Position numbers and translations under genes: made by a program | NCBI GenBank assembly: GCA_021819085.1 | Contig: JAKASJ010000012.1 | Location: 20,242-84,241 of the forward strand | Length of the DNA stretch: 64,000 nt | Source: Pseudomonadota bacterium | GTDB taxonomy: Bacteria; Pseudomonadota; Gammaproteobacteria; Acidiferrobacterales; UBA6901 | Reading direction: 5' to 3' | Shown here: positions 18,262 through 26,800 of the stretch, one piece after another | Layout: every line of letters starts with the position of its first letter | Numbering within the stretch: position 1 is the stretch's first letter | Notes under the pieces: model-generated | Seen by the model: the letters and a program-made list of their open reading frames with translations, nothing else | Databases searched by the model: none | What the model was told of the DNA's origin: nothing

Positions 18262-18441
18262 CTAGGCTGCATGCATCGCATGCCGCAGATTGGTAGCAGC
18301 CCGCGATGCGGATCGCTCTACGGGAACACACATACGGATCGAACAGGCGCTGGGTGGCATGTGCCGGCGGAGCCGTCTTGGGGCCAACGCCCGATTTGGC
18401 TACCATAACGGCATCGCAACTTCGGATGATCACCTGAACCC

Positions 18442-19506
18442 ATGTCTGGTCTCGACTCCGGAATCGCCGACGCGGTGGTGGCGGCGCTGCTGTTCGGAAC
18501 CAGCGTGCCGCTGGCAAAGCTGCTGGCCGGGGAAATCAGCCCGGTACTGCTGGCCGGCCTGCTCTATCTCGGCTCGGGAACGGCGCTGCTCGGCTTTCGC
18601 GCACTGCGCCGGCTGCTGTTCAACCGGGAGATCCGTCGCGAGGCCGGCATCACCCTTGCCGATCTGCCGACGCTGGCAGCGGCAATCACATCCGGCGGGA
18701 TCATTGCGCCGGTGCTGTTCGTGATCGGACTGCGCTCGGCGAGCGGCGCCTCTGCATCGCTGCTGCTGAACTTCGAGAACGTGTTTACCGCACTTCTCGC
18801 ATGGTTTGTGTTCAAGGAAAACTTCGATCGGCGCATCGCCCTCGGAATGGTTGCGATCGTGGTCGCCGGCGCATTGCTGGCCTGGCCTGCCTCCGACGCG
18901 AGGGGTGGCGGATCCTGGGGCATGCTCGCAGTCGTCGCGGCATGTCTGGCATGGGCGGTCGACAACAACCTGACACGCAAGATTTCAGCGCGCGACCCGG
19001 TGCAGATAGCGGCGGCCAAGGGACTGGTCGCGGGCACCGTCAACATCGGCATCGGTCTGTTCTTCAGCGGAACGCATCTGCATCCCGGCGGGATCGCTGG
19101 CGCCCTCGCCGTCGGAGCTGCCGGTTACGGGCTCAGTCTCATGCTGTATGTGCTTGCGCTGCGCCGGATCGGTGCGGCCCGCACTGGCGCATACTTCGCA
19201 CTCGCACCCTTCGTCGGGGCTGCTGCGGCCATTGCGGTTCTGGGAGAATATCCGGGATCACTGTTCTGGCCCGCGGCCAGCCTCATGGCGTTCGGGGTCT
19301 GGCTGCACCTGCACGAAAACCATGAGCATTTCCACCGGCATGACGCCACCACGCACGACCATGGCCACAGGCACGACGAACACCATCAGCACACGCATGA
19401 TTTTCCATGGGACGGGCGCGAACCGCACGCACACCCGCACTTTCATCCGCCGCTGTCGCACAGCCATCAGCACTACCCGGATCTTCATCACCGGCACCGG
19501 CACTGA
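18442..19506 (+). CDS. DMT (EamA) transporter with histidine-rich C-terminal tail
   Basis: 354 residues. Residues 1-290 form ten hydrophobic segments in two EamA repeats, each with the 'A..FG.S.P..K' or 'AWA.DNNLTRK' type motif. From about residue 292 to the end, the tail is extremely His-rich (many HxH and HDHGH-type clusters) and ends HHRHRH. Such tails bind Zn/Ni/Co, so a metal link is likely, but DMT proteins export many metabolites. The tail is in frame with no break. It starts 176 bases after the IS. Confidence 0.85.
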   Translation: MSGLDSGIADAVVAALLFGTSVPLAKLLAGEISPVLLAGLLYLGSGTALLGFRALRRLLFNREIRREAGITLADLPTLAAAITSGGIIAPVLFVIGLRSASGASASLLLNFENVFTALLAWFVFKENFDRRIALGMVAIVVAGALLAWPASDARGGGSWGMLAVVAACLAWAVDNNLTRKISARDPVQIAAAKGLVAGTVNIGIGLFFSGTHLHPGGIAGALAVGAAGYGLSLMLYVLALRRIGAARTGAYFALAPFVGAAAAIAVLGEYPGSLFWPAASLMAFGVWLHLHENHEHFHRHDATTHDHGHRHDEHHQHTHDFPWDGREPHAHPHFHPPLSHSHQHYPDLHHRHRH

Positions 19507-20040
19507 CCGCAACGGCAGTCCGATCTCCTGGCCATGCCCTTCCCCCGCCGTGGGCGGCTGACACAGCGTTGTGACGCGCAGTGGCCGCGTGCCTCGCGGA
19601 GGTCACTGGCTCGCGGCGCGAAGCCGCATTGCAGAAACCAGCCCGCAATGTGCACGGCGTGGTGGTCGCTGGCGTCGGTCGGCCGCACCGGCCCGGTTCC
19701 ACGAGCGGGACTCGAGATTCGCGATCAGGCGGTCACACAACGTCACCGGATTGCTTCTCGCCCGCGTACGGACCGGGCGAGGGTGCAGGATTCATTGAGC
19801 TATCGGACCGGCGATTTCCACGGGATTCAGAAGCGCCGGAGCAATCCGCTTGTGCGACAGCGGCCCCGATCGTCGCTACGCGGCATAACAGTTGAAAAAC
19901 TATCAAGCACTCGTGCCCTGTTATACTGGCAACGACCTGATTTAACTAGCTATTCTTAGTACCGTTGATGAGCCTATATGGCCTGGGTTTACCCGGAAAC
20001 CATGGCAAAACCATGGCAGAGAAGCCGGCGTTAATCCGCT
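19507..20040. other. intergenic region, no gene recognised
   Basis: About 530 bases between the DMT gene and the toxin fragment. All open frames look random. AT content rises near 19880-19970 compared with the neighbourhood, consistent with foreign or decayed DNA. Confidence 0.4.
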
Positions 20041-20283
20041 ATGGGCGCGTATCTCCGAAGAGCCCATCCCGGCTGTTTCCCCAAGGAGAAGCTGCGCCTG
20101 TGGCTGGAACAGGAACTCACCAGCTGGTTCGAAGGCCGCCTGCTGCCAGTCTCGGCGCCAGTCGCGGATCGGTGGGGTCGGCTGCTGGCTGGAGCGAATA
20201 GGCCGGTACCCGCTATCGACAGCCTGCCAGCCGCGACCGCGATGCACCATGAACTCAGGCTTGTCACCTTGCGCAGGCTCCCC
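20041..20283 (+). pseudogene. fragment of a VapC/FitB-like PIN-domain toxin
   Basis: The frame encodes the C-terminal half of a PIN toxin: 'KEKLRLWLEQELTSWFEGR' then 'LLPVSAPVADRWGRLLA', 'RPVPAIDSLPAATAMHHEL' and 'RLVTLR'. The family usually reads 'R.LPV...VA..WG.L.A......P.ID.LIAATA..H.L.LVTRN..DF'. The N-terminal strand with the first catalytic Asp is missing. The normal end (DF.G..V.NPW) is replaced by the tRNA-like sequence that follows. No antitoxin gene is seen. This is a broken toxin gene. Confidence 0.7.
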
Positions 20284-20331
20284 GACCTGGGCTCGAACCA
20301 GGGACCTGCGGATCAACAGCCCGCAGGTCGA
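20274..20331 (-). pseudogene. 3' half of a tRNA-Asn-like gene (remnant)
   Basis: On the minus strand there is an anticodon arm with perfect stem GACCTGCGG / CCGCAGGTC around a loop containing GTT (Asn). A T-arm CCTGG-TTCGAGC-CCAGG and the 3' acceptor strand TCGGGGA-G-CC follow. The CCA is not encoded. No matching 5' acceptor strand (TCCCCGA) or D-arm lies upstream, so a cloverleaf cannot form. It looks like a tRNA 3' end, as left by integrases that use tRNA genes. Confidence 0.55.
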
Positions 20332-20370
20332 CAATTCGACCGGATCCGCGCTGACCAGGGGCGGCAGAAT

Positions 20371-20793
20371 CTAGGGCAGCACGCCACTGCGGCGGTCCAC
20401 GCCATCCCGGTTCTGCTTCAGCTGAATCCAGAATTCGGCACCGCTCAAGGCAAGCAGAACGAACGTGACGAGCCACAGCAGCACATAGCCATGCACGGGG
20501 ATTGGCAGCCCGCCATGCACAAGCCATGCAGTCAGCACGCCGCCGGTACAGATCTTGATGCAGATCGCACCTCCGGAGCCGAGGCCGGGAATGCCGAAAA
20601 TCCGCCGAAAGCGCTCGGCAAGAAGGGCCAGTCCCACCCCGGTGAGCACAGCGCCCAGGACACTCGCGTAGAATGCCGTCCCCGGCGGTGCGATGCCGAG
20701 CGCGCCGATCAGGATGCGCGGGAAGAACATCAGCCCAATGCCGAAAATCATATGAACCGCCGCGTCAAAACTGAGTAGCATCGATGGCTTCAT
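20371..20793 (-). CDS. hypothetical membrane protein
   Basis: 140 residues from the ATG at 20793. Four hydrophobic segments (about 8-30, 42-62, 75-95, 103-122) give a small polytopic membrane protein; glycine-rich stretches (LGAVLTGVGLALLAE) lie between. The family is unrecognised. It ends 40 bases from the tRNA-like remnant. No functional link is visible. Confidence 0.6.
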   Translation of the reverse strand: MKPSMLLSFDAAVHMIFGIGLMFFPRILIGALGIAPPGTAFYASVLGAVLTGVGLALLAERFRRIFGIPGLGSGGAICIKICTGGVLTAWLVHGGLPIPVHGYVLLWLVTFVLLALSGAEFWIQLKQNRDGVDRRSGVLP

Positions 20794-21339
20794 GGCTGTT
20801 CCGTCTGTCGGCGACTCCGCGTGCTGAAAGGGGCCGGTCTGCCGTTGTCTCGTTGACGTACGTCTTTCCCAATATAGCGCCCCAGCCGGAAAAAGGTACA
20901 TAAACCGGAGGAACCGGCGGCCCGGATCCGGTGAGCCGGGCCGGAACCGGTCATTTCGCGGACATCGGCAGCACCGGCTTCGAAGTCCCGACAGCGGGGG
21001 CGGACGCGGGAACCCCGCTTTGCTACGTGCTCTCGCCTGCCGCAGCACAGCCTCCTGCCCCCCGGGATCGCGACCGGCGGGTCGCCCTCTGCCATAATCA
21101 GAAGTATGTTGCATTCCCCCACGGTTTCCAGGAACTTCCCTGAAATTGATACACTTAAAAATCCTGCAGCGCCCATCGCGCCATCTTCAATTTCCATGAT
21201 TCAAGGGTATAGTAGCGGCACCCGGCATGGATGTAATTGCGATTCCTTATCAGGACGGTCATCGCCGCGGCTTGGGAGATTCCCGTTCGGGTGGACCGTG
21301 TCCGAACCCGGACGTCCCCTGGGATAAAGAGAAGAAGAC
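20794..21339. other. intergenic region between divergent genes
   Basis: About 545 bases with no gene I can support. It contains the promoter-like site at 21186-21213 (listed separately) and several short GC-rich inverted repeats. Confidence 0.4.
21186..21213 (+). promoter_or_regulatory. candidate promoter of the S41 peptidase gene
   Basis: The -35-like TTCAAT (21186-21191) and -10-like TATAGT (21208-21213) are 16 bases apart, in a locally AT-rich patch. The gene starts 126 bases downstream. Confidence 0.35.
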
Positions 21340-22608
21340 ATGACTCCACGGCATTACTCATATCGGCTGCGACTGGCTGTCGTGCTGTTCCTCACGTTCG
21401 TGGTCGGAATCGTGACCGGCGTTGCGGTCGACCGCCAGTCCGTGTCCGACATCGTCAGGGCGTGCTCAGTCCCCACCAAGGCGGTTCCGGACTTCCGGCT
21501 GATGGCCGAAGCGTGGAATACCATACAGCAGCACTACGTCGATCGCGCCGCGGTCATACCGCGCCACATTGCCTATGGGGCCATCTCCGGCATGGTCAAC
21601 TCCCTGGGCGATACCGGCCACAGCACATTCCTCACGCCAAGCATGGTGCGCGAGGAACGCGAATCCCTGCGGGGCCAGTTTGCGGGGATCGGCATCGAAG
21701 TGCAGATGAAGAAGCGGCAACTTCTGATCGTTGCTCCGATTGACGGCTCGCCTGCGCAAAGAGCGGGTCTTGAGGCCGGCGACATCATCCTCGAGGTGAA
21801 TGGCCGAAGCATCGCCGGACAACCGATCAACAAGGTGGTCGGGGAAATCAAGGGACCACCGGGAACACGCGTGTCGCTTACAATCCGCGATCCGAAAACC
21901 AAAAAGGTGCGCGAGTTTCACCTGGTGCGGGCGCATATCCGGCTGAGCAGCGTAACCTGGCATATGTTGCCCGGAACACGCATTGCACACGTGCGCATCG
22001 CGCTGTTCAGCAAGGGAACGGCGAAAGCGCTCGCCAAGGCGCTGGAAGCGGCGCAGGCGCAGGGCGCCAAGGCGGTCATACTCGACCTGCGAAACGATCC
22101 CGGCGGCCTGTTTGACGAGGCGATCGATACGGCAAGTCTGTTCCTCGAGCACGGTAATGTACTGCTCGAAAGAAACGTCCGCGGCCAGGTGCGCAATGTG
22201 CCGGTTCGGCACGGGACACCTAAATTCATGCTGCCGATGGAGGTGCTGGTCAACTCCGGAACGGCCAGCGCGGCGGAGATCGTTGCCGGCGCGCTGCGGG
22301 ATGCCGGCCGGGCCAGGCTCATCGGGCAAACCACCTTCGGCACCGGAACGGTGCTGGAATCCTATCCGCTTTCCGACGGCTCGGCGCTCGTGCTGGCGGT
22401 ACAGGAATGGCTCACCCCGCACGGCCGCAGCTTCTGGCATCACGGCATCACGCCAAGCCAGGTCGTGGCGCTTCCGGCCGGTGTCAGTCCGTTGCAGCCG
22501 GATGCCGAACACGGAATGACCGCGCAGCAGCTGCAGCACAGCAGGGATACGCAGCTGCTGCGCGCGGTCAAACTATTGAGCGCGCACCAGCCCTCATTGC
22601 GCACCTGA
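21340..22608 (+). CDS. S41 (C-terminal processing) peptidase with PDZ domain
   Basis: 422 residues. An N-terminal membrane anchor/signal (about 10-30) directs it to the periplasm. A PDZ domain (about 105-185: 'FAGIGIEV', 'SPAQRAGLEAGDIILEVNG') is followed by the tail-specific protease core. The nucleophile is Ser306 in VNSGTASAAEIVAGAL. The position that carries the catalytic Lys in CtpA/Prc (TFGKGTVQ) reads TFGTGTVL here, with Thr335. I recall this TGTVL form in an S41 subfamily also ending 'W.TP.GR..W..GI.P', as this one does, so it may be active through a different residue or inactive. Confidence 0.85.
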   Translation: MTPRHYSYRLRLAVVLFLTFVVGIVTGVAVDRQSVSDIVRACSVPTKAVPDFRLMAEAWNTIQQHYVDRAAVIPRHIAYGAISGMVNSLGDTGHSTFLTPSMVREERESLRGQFAGIGIEVQMKKRQLLIVAPIDGSPAQRAGLEAGDIILEVNGRSIAGQPINKVVGEIKGPPGTRVSLTIRDPKTKKVREFHLVRAHIRLSSVTWHMLPGTRIAHVRIALFSKGTAKALAKALEAAQAQGAKAVILDLRNDPGGLFDEAIDTASLFLEHGNVLLERNVRGQVRNVPVRHGTPKFMLPMEVLVNSGTASAAEIVAGALRDAGRARLIGQTTFGTGTVLESYPLSDGSALVLAVQEWLTPHGRSFWHHGITPSQVVALPAGVSPLQPDAEHGMTAQQLQHSRDTQLLRAVKLLSAHQPSLRT

Positions 22609-22683
22609 TGCCGGATGCCGGCAGGCGCCTGGCGCGGCGCACGCCGGCACCTTCGCCTCGGCGGTTGTGGGGAAAAAACTAGG

Positions 22684-24306
22684 ATGCCCACCTCGGTCTC
22701 TCAGGGCAGGGATAATTCGCTGTTCGCGCCTTTGCGCGAGCCGCTCTATCGCGCGCTGTGGATCGCAACGATCGCGTCGAACATCGGCACCTGGATGCAG
22801 GACGTCGGTGCAGCCTGGCTCATGACCTCGATCGCCCCTTCGCCGGCCACCATAGCGCTGGTGCGCACTGCAAGCAGCCTGCCGATTTTTCTGCTGGCGC
22901 TCCCGGCCGGCGCCCTGGCGGACGTCCTTGATCGCAGGCGGCTGTTGCTTGCCACCCAGTTCTGGATGCTCGCCGCGGCGGCGACCTTGGGCGCCCTTAC
23001 GATAGCCGGACTGACAACGCCCGGCATTCTTCTGGCAATGACCTTTGCGCTCGGTCTGGGCAGTGCGCTCAACGCCCCCGCGTGGCAGGCGATCATCCCG
23101 GAGATCGTGCCGCAATCCGAAGTGACCAACGCGGTCTCGCTCAACAGCGCCGGCATGAATCTGGCACGTGCCGTCGGGCCGGCGATCGGTGGCCTGCTCA
23201 TCGCGGTTGCGGGCCCGGGCGTCACCTTTCTGTTCAATGCCATGTCTTTCGGGGGGGTCATCGTCGTCCTGTACCGCTGGCGGCGTGCGCCGGAGACGAG
23301 TGTACTGCCGGCAGAAAGAGTGATGGGGGCAATTCGCGCCGGGCTGCGCTATGTGCGGCATACTCCGCCGGTGCGCATTGTGCTCGGCCGTTTTGCCGCC
23401 TTCATTCTTTTCGGCAGCGCACTGTGGAGCCTGCTTCCGGCCATTGCGCGTTTCGAGTTCGGTCGCGGTCCGGGCGGCTACGGAATCATGCTGGCAGCAT
23501 TTGGGATGGGCGCGGTCTCGACTGCGACGCTGCTGCCGCGGTTGCGGCAGCGGGTAAACATCGACGTGCTCCTCGCCATAGCTACCCTGGTGTTCGCCGC
23601 CGGGCTCGTGGCGCTCGCATGGGTACGGCTGTATGCGGTGGCTGATCTTGCGGTCTTCGCCTGCGGCGCAGCCTGGATTTCCCTGATCTCCACCTTCAAC
23701 TCCAGAATCCAGGCGGTGGCGCCCTCCTGGGTGCGTGGACGAGCGCTCGCCGTCTCGATTCTCGTATTCTTCGGAGGAATGTCGATCGGCAGCGCATTCT
23801 GGGGCTACGTCGCATCACTGTGGAGCATACCGGCAGCGCTAACCGCCGCGGCCGCCTGCACCTGCCTCGGACTTCTGGCAACGCGGAATCTGCGTCTTCA
23901 CGGTATGGAAAAGATCGATCTCACTCCGTCCTTTCACTGGCCCATGCCACAACCGGTCAACGAGCCGCAACCGGAACATGGTCCGGTTGTCGTGACCGTG
24001 GAATACCGGGTCGATCCGGCCCGGAAGACCGAGTTTCTGGGCGCGATGCAGCCGGTACGGCGCATACGCATGCGCGACGGTGCCATCAGCTGGGCCGTGC
24101 TGAGCGATGTCGCCGACCCAGCCCGCTATACCGAAGTGTTCGTCGTCGAGTCGTGGCTGGAGCATTTGCGCCAGCATGCGCGGGTAACCAGATCCGACCG
24201 GCATATCCTCGACCATGCGCGTTCGTTCCACATCGGTTCCCCGCCGCCAGTCGTCACGCACTTTCTGGTCGAGCCGCCAACAGGCGCAAAAGACAGCGCA
24301 CACTGA
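22684..24306 (+). CDS. MFS transporter of the MFS_3 (EntS-like) type with C-terminal extra domain
   Basis: 540 residues from the ATG at 22684. About twelve membrane segments cover residues 15-405, with the family start 'FAPLREPLYRALWIATIASNIGTWMQ.V...WLM' and 'AGALADVLDRRRLLL'. Residues about 430-540 are soluble and resemble the small ABM-like domain usual in this family ('VVVTVEYRVDP......F......VRR.RMRDGA..W.V..D..DP.RY.E.F.VESW.EHLRQH'). Such proteins export siderophores or drugs; the substrate is unknown. Confidence 0.85.
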   Translation: MPTSVSQGRDNSLFAPLREPLYRALWIATIASNIGTWMQDVGAAWLMTSIAPSPATIALVRTASSLPIFLLALPAGALADVLDRRRLLLATQFWMLAAAATLGALTIAGLTTPGILLAMTFALGLGSALNAPAWQAIIPEIVPQSEVTNAVSLNSAGMNLARAVGPAIGGLLIAVAGPGVTFLFNAMSFGGVIVVLYRWRRAPETSVLPAERVMGAIRAGLRYVRHTPPVRIVLGRFAAFILFGSALWSLLPAIARFEFGRGPGGYGIMLAAFGMGAVSTATLLPRLRQRVNIDVLLAIATLVFAAGLVALAWVRLYAVADLAVFACGAAWISLISTFNSRIQAVAPSWVRGRALAVSILVFFGGMSIGSAFWGYVASLWSIPAALTAAAACTCLGLLATRNLRLHGMEKIDLTPSFHWPMPQPVNEPQPEHGPVVVTVEYRVDPARKTEFLGAMQPVRRIRMRDGAISWAVLSDVADPARYTEVFVVESWLEHLRQHARVTRSDRHILDHARSFHIGSPPPVVTHFLVEPPTGAKDSAH

Positions 24307-24327
24307 ATGAAGCGGGCCAGCCCGCGG

Positions 24328-24567
24328 TCAGTGCCGCTTGCGGATGTAATAATAAAGCACGCCCGTGCGCTCCTCCTGGGCGAGGAGTTCATTGCCGGTG
24401 CGCCGGCACCACAGCGGTATGTCCATGCGCGAACCGATGTCGGTAGCGACCAGTTCAACGATTTCGCCCGCCTTCATCCGGCGCGCGGCACGCGTCACTT
24501 CCAATATGGGCGTGGGACAGCACGTCCCGCTTGTGTCCACGGTAAAATCCGCCTTGATTTCGCTCAT
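24328..24567 (-). CDS. tusA: TusA-family sulfurtransferase
   Basis: 79 residues from the ATG at 24567, which has GGGAGGG upstream. The conserved CPxP motif reads CCPTPI, with the preceding extra cysteine making CC. TusA relays sulfane sulfur, in tRNA thiolation or, in sulfur oxidisers, between rhodanese, DsrE and the Hdr-like system. No dsrE or hdr gene lies nearby, so the pathway is open. Confidence 0.85.
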   Translation of the reverse strand: MSEIKADFTVDTSGTCCPTPILEVTRAARRMKAGEIVELVATDIGSRMDIPLWCRRTGNELLAQEERTGVLYYYIRKRH

Positions 24568-24674
24568 CGCGGTAACCCTCCCGGTTCGCGTCGGTACGGA
24601 ACCGCACAAACATGACCAGCATGGATGGCAATGCGGACCCGATCCCGCGGCAGAGGTCAGGGCAGGCGGGGCGG

Positions 24675-24761
24675 CCGCATGGACCGCATGGACCGCATGG
24701 ACCGCATGGACCGCATGGACCGCATGGACCGCATGGACCGCATGGACCGCATGGACCGCAT
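24675..24761. repeat. 9-bp tandem repeat, nine full copies plus part of one
   Basis: The unit GGACCGCAT is repeated nine times without a single change (24681-24761), preceded by a partial unit CCGCAT (24675-24680). As the unit is a multiple of three, no frame is broken by copy changes. The plus strand reads Met-Asp-Arg or Pro-His-Gly repeats depending on frame; the minus strand reads Cys-Gly-Pro. No convincing gene spans it. The perfect identity points to recent expansion by slippage. Confidence 0.95.
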
Positions 24762-24806
24762 GCGCCAGCCCGGAACGTCGGCACGCGACAACCTGCCACG
24801 CCGGAC

Positions 24807-24968
24807 TTAGCCGAGATAACCCCTGATGAATCGACGCACCGCGATTGCACCGATTGCGGCCCCGATGCTGCCGACCACAAAGCCCGTAACCAGTCCCTCA
24901 AAGTTGCCCAGCCAGCCGCCCAGCCAGCCGCCGGCAAGTGCTCCGGAAAATTCCAGGAATCGATGCAT
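24807..24968 (-). CDS. 53-residue glycine-rich membrane peptide
   Basis: The frame reads [19 protein letters not shown] and onward, ending RRFIRGYLG. Residues about 6-45 form one long or two short membrane helices with regular Gly spacing ([26 protein letters not shown]), like glycine-zipper proteins, and a basic C-terminus (VRRFIRG). The repeat WLGG-WLG suggests helix packing or self-association. The ribosome site is weak. It could be a small holin-like or stress membrane protein; the family is not known. The stop lies 41 bases 3' of pgl's own stop region. Confidence 0.5.
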   Translation of the reverse strand: MHRFLEFSGALAGGWLGGWLGNFEGLVTGFVVGSIGAAIGAIAVRRFIRGYLG

Positions 24969-25009
24969 TGGTCAAGAAAAATCCCCGTTCGCTATCGATA
25001 AGTTATAGC

Positions 25010-25735
25010 CTAAGATTGCGAACACGCGGATTCCCAGGCATGCGGCTCCAGCAGTGCGTTTACGCCTGCGGCCGGGCGTATTGCACCGATCGGCAGGTTC
25101 GCCCCGGCGCGCCAGGCAGTGAGCGCCGCACGCTTCGCCTCGCCGGTGACGAGGACCATGACCTCGCGCGCCTCACTCAGACGCCGGGCACTCAGGGATA
25201 CCCGCTCGGACGGTGGCTTGGGCGCCCGCACCACGGCCAAGACCGCCGGCGCCCCGGGGTGTGCGCCCCACTCGGCGCCCGGGAACAGACTTGCCGTGTG
25301 GCCATCCTCCCCCAGTCCGAGCAGCACCAGATCGAAGACGTCGATGCCCGAAAGCGTTGCAGCGTAAGTCTGCGCCGCCGCAGTCACGCCCTGTTCGCAC
25401 CTGATCGCGTAAATCTGGGACGCCGGTATGGGAACATGACTTAACCAGGCAGCAGACGCCATGGTGCTGTTTCGATCGGGATGATCACCGGGCAGGCAGC
25501 GCTCGTCGCCAAAGTAGACATGCCACGCGTTCCAGTGCGCATCGATCGCAGTCAGCCGCGTGTAAAGCGGACGCGGGGTGCCGCCTCCGGCAAGCACAAT
25601 CCGAAACACTCCGCGCTCGGACGTGGCTTCCCCCGCAATGCGCTCGATGGCACACGCTGCACGCTCGTACAGGGCTTGCGCATCCGGATAGAGATGCCAA
25701 CGCACGATCTGCCGCTGCGCGGCCGCAGAATTCAT
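25010..25735 (-). CDS. pgl: 6-phosphogluconolactonase
   Basis: 241 residues of the SOL/DevB type. Signatures: 'VLAGGGTPRPLYTRL', 'WHVYFGDERCLPGDHPDRNSTMA', 'VLLGLGEDGHTASLFPG', 'ERVSLSARRLSEAREVMVLVTG..K..AL'. It hydrolyses 6-phosphogluconolactone in the oxidative pentose phosphate pathway. The gene is intact, while gnd, which lies directly upstream on the same strand, is a wreck; zwf is not in the window. Confidence 0.93.
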   Translation of the reverse strand: MNSAAAQRQIVRWHLYPDAQALYERAACAIERIAGEATSERGVFRIVLAGGGTPRPLYTRLTAIDAHWNAWHVYFGDERCLPGDHPDRNSTMASAAWLSHVPIPASQIYAIRCEQGVTAAAQTYAATLSGIDVFDLVLLGLGEDGHTASLFPGAEWGAHPGAPAVLAVVRAPKPPSERVSLSARRLSEAREVMVLVTGEAKRAALTAWRAGANLPIGAIRPAAGVNALLEPHAWESACSQS

Positions 25736-26800
25736 ATCTTAGTACCCGATTCCAGAGCCTGTTGCACCACGTGCGACCGCCGCCACCGAACAGCCGCCGA
25801 AGCGGATGCAGAACGATCGTCCGGATCTTCCGGTGCCGGCACGCTCCGGCGCGCCAGGCAGCGGACCGAACGGGATCACGATACAAATTGCGATTCCATG
25901 GTTTTATGTAACGTACTGCCGCAACCGCCCGTACCGGATGAGGTGGTGCTGGCTTCTGCGAAGCCCGGACTGCCGAGATCAAGGCCCGCTCACGGTGCGG
26001 CGCTCGAACACATGCGCAGGATAGCAAGAAGCCACTGGCTGATCTATCCGAAGCCGGAATCCGGATCGGAAAACCGGTGTTGCGGCAGTGCGCGCTCCGC
26101 CGATGGCGGCTTTGCCGCCAACCGCCGAGGCCGTGCACGCGCATCATTTGGCGTCCTCGCCCACAGCATGTCCGCCGAATCCCGCGCGCATCGCGCGCTG
26201 CCGTTGCGAACCATCTTCACGAAGTGCCCGGCGCCGGAGGGACCGCAGTGCCACCCGCCGGATTGCGGCGCGGGTGCAAGCAGCGTCCGGAAGCGCACGG
26301 TCGCAGTGGCAGCGCCGGTCTCGCTACCCACCCTCCGGGCATGGCCGTTTTCCAGACCCCGGATACCACCTGGAGACGCTGGCGCCGACACACCGGATGC
26401 CATGCCGGGCAAGCGCCGCGGCCCGGCGCAGGGGATCCTTGTCGTCGCTGTTGCCGCCGCTGTCGACAATATCGCGGGGCGATAAGAACGTTGCCATCTG
26501 GTCAAGCGTCCGCCGGGTCGAGTCATCCGCAGGAACCCTTAAGCCACACATGGCGCGGCCGCAAGTGGACCAACCGTTCCCGGGGATCGGCGGCCTCCAC
26601 GAAAGAATGCGCCAACCCTGCGTCGGACCCGGGTCGATCCCTGCGCTCTCCCCGCTCCGGGTCCTCCCGATGGTCCGGACGGTCTGTCGCCTTAAACGCG
26701 TTCCGCCACCCCGGGTCTGCCGAACTGCGTCGAACATTCTTTCCCCCTCACACATCCTCCGCCCATCCGCTCACCGTGGCCGATCGCGGCATGCTCCACA
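25725..26800 (-). pseudogene. gnd: 6-phosphogluconate dehydrogenase (decarboxylating), decayed
   Basis: Pieces of a YqeC-type gnd appear in order on the minus strand in different frames. Near 26799, 'IGHGERMGG' matches the N-terminal IGLGRMGGN. At about 26560-26330, 'VPADDSTRRTLDQMATFLSP', 'DIVDSGGNSDDKD' and 'LRRAAALARHGIRCVG' match the usual '...[36 protein letters not shown]'. At 26200-26259, HCGPSGAGHFVKMVRNG matches HCGP.GAGHFVKMVHNG. Near the pgl start a weaker 'NRVLRYEFCG' recalls the C-terminal SAMRYEFGGH. Frames are broken by several shifts and a stop after 'PCPEGG'. Borders are approximate. Confidence 0.75.

Noticed and set aside
20274..20380. Intact tRNA gene
   Set aside because: No 5' acceptor strand or D-arm with proper spacing pairs with the clear anticodon and T arms.
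20041..20778. 245-residue protein continuing from the toxin fragment
   Set aside because: After residue about 81 the frame crosses the tRNA-like remnant and then runs antisense to the membrane protein at 20371-20793.
24675..24761. CRISPR array
   Set aside because: The repeats are 9 bp, touching, and without spacers; no cas gene is nearby. No CRISPR was found anywhere in the window.
24612..25001. Pro-His-Gly, Met-Asp-Arg and Cys-Gly-Pro repeat proteins
   Set aside because: All three come from the same 9-bp tandem repeat in different frames; no flanking coding character supports any of them.
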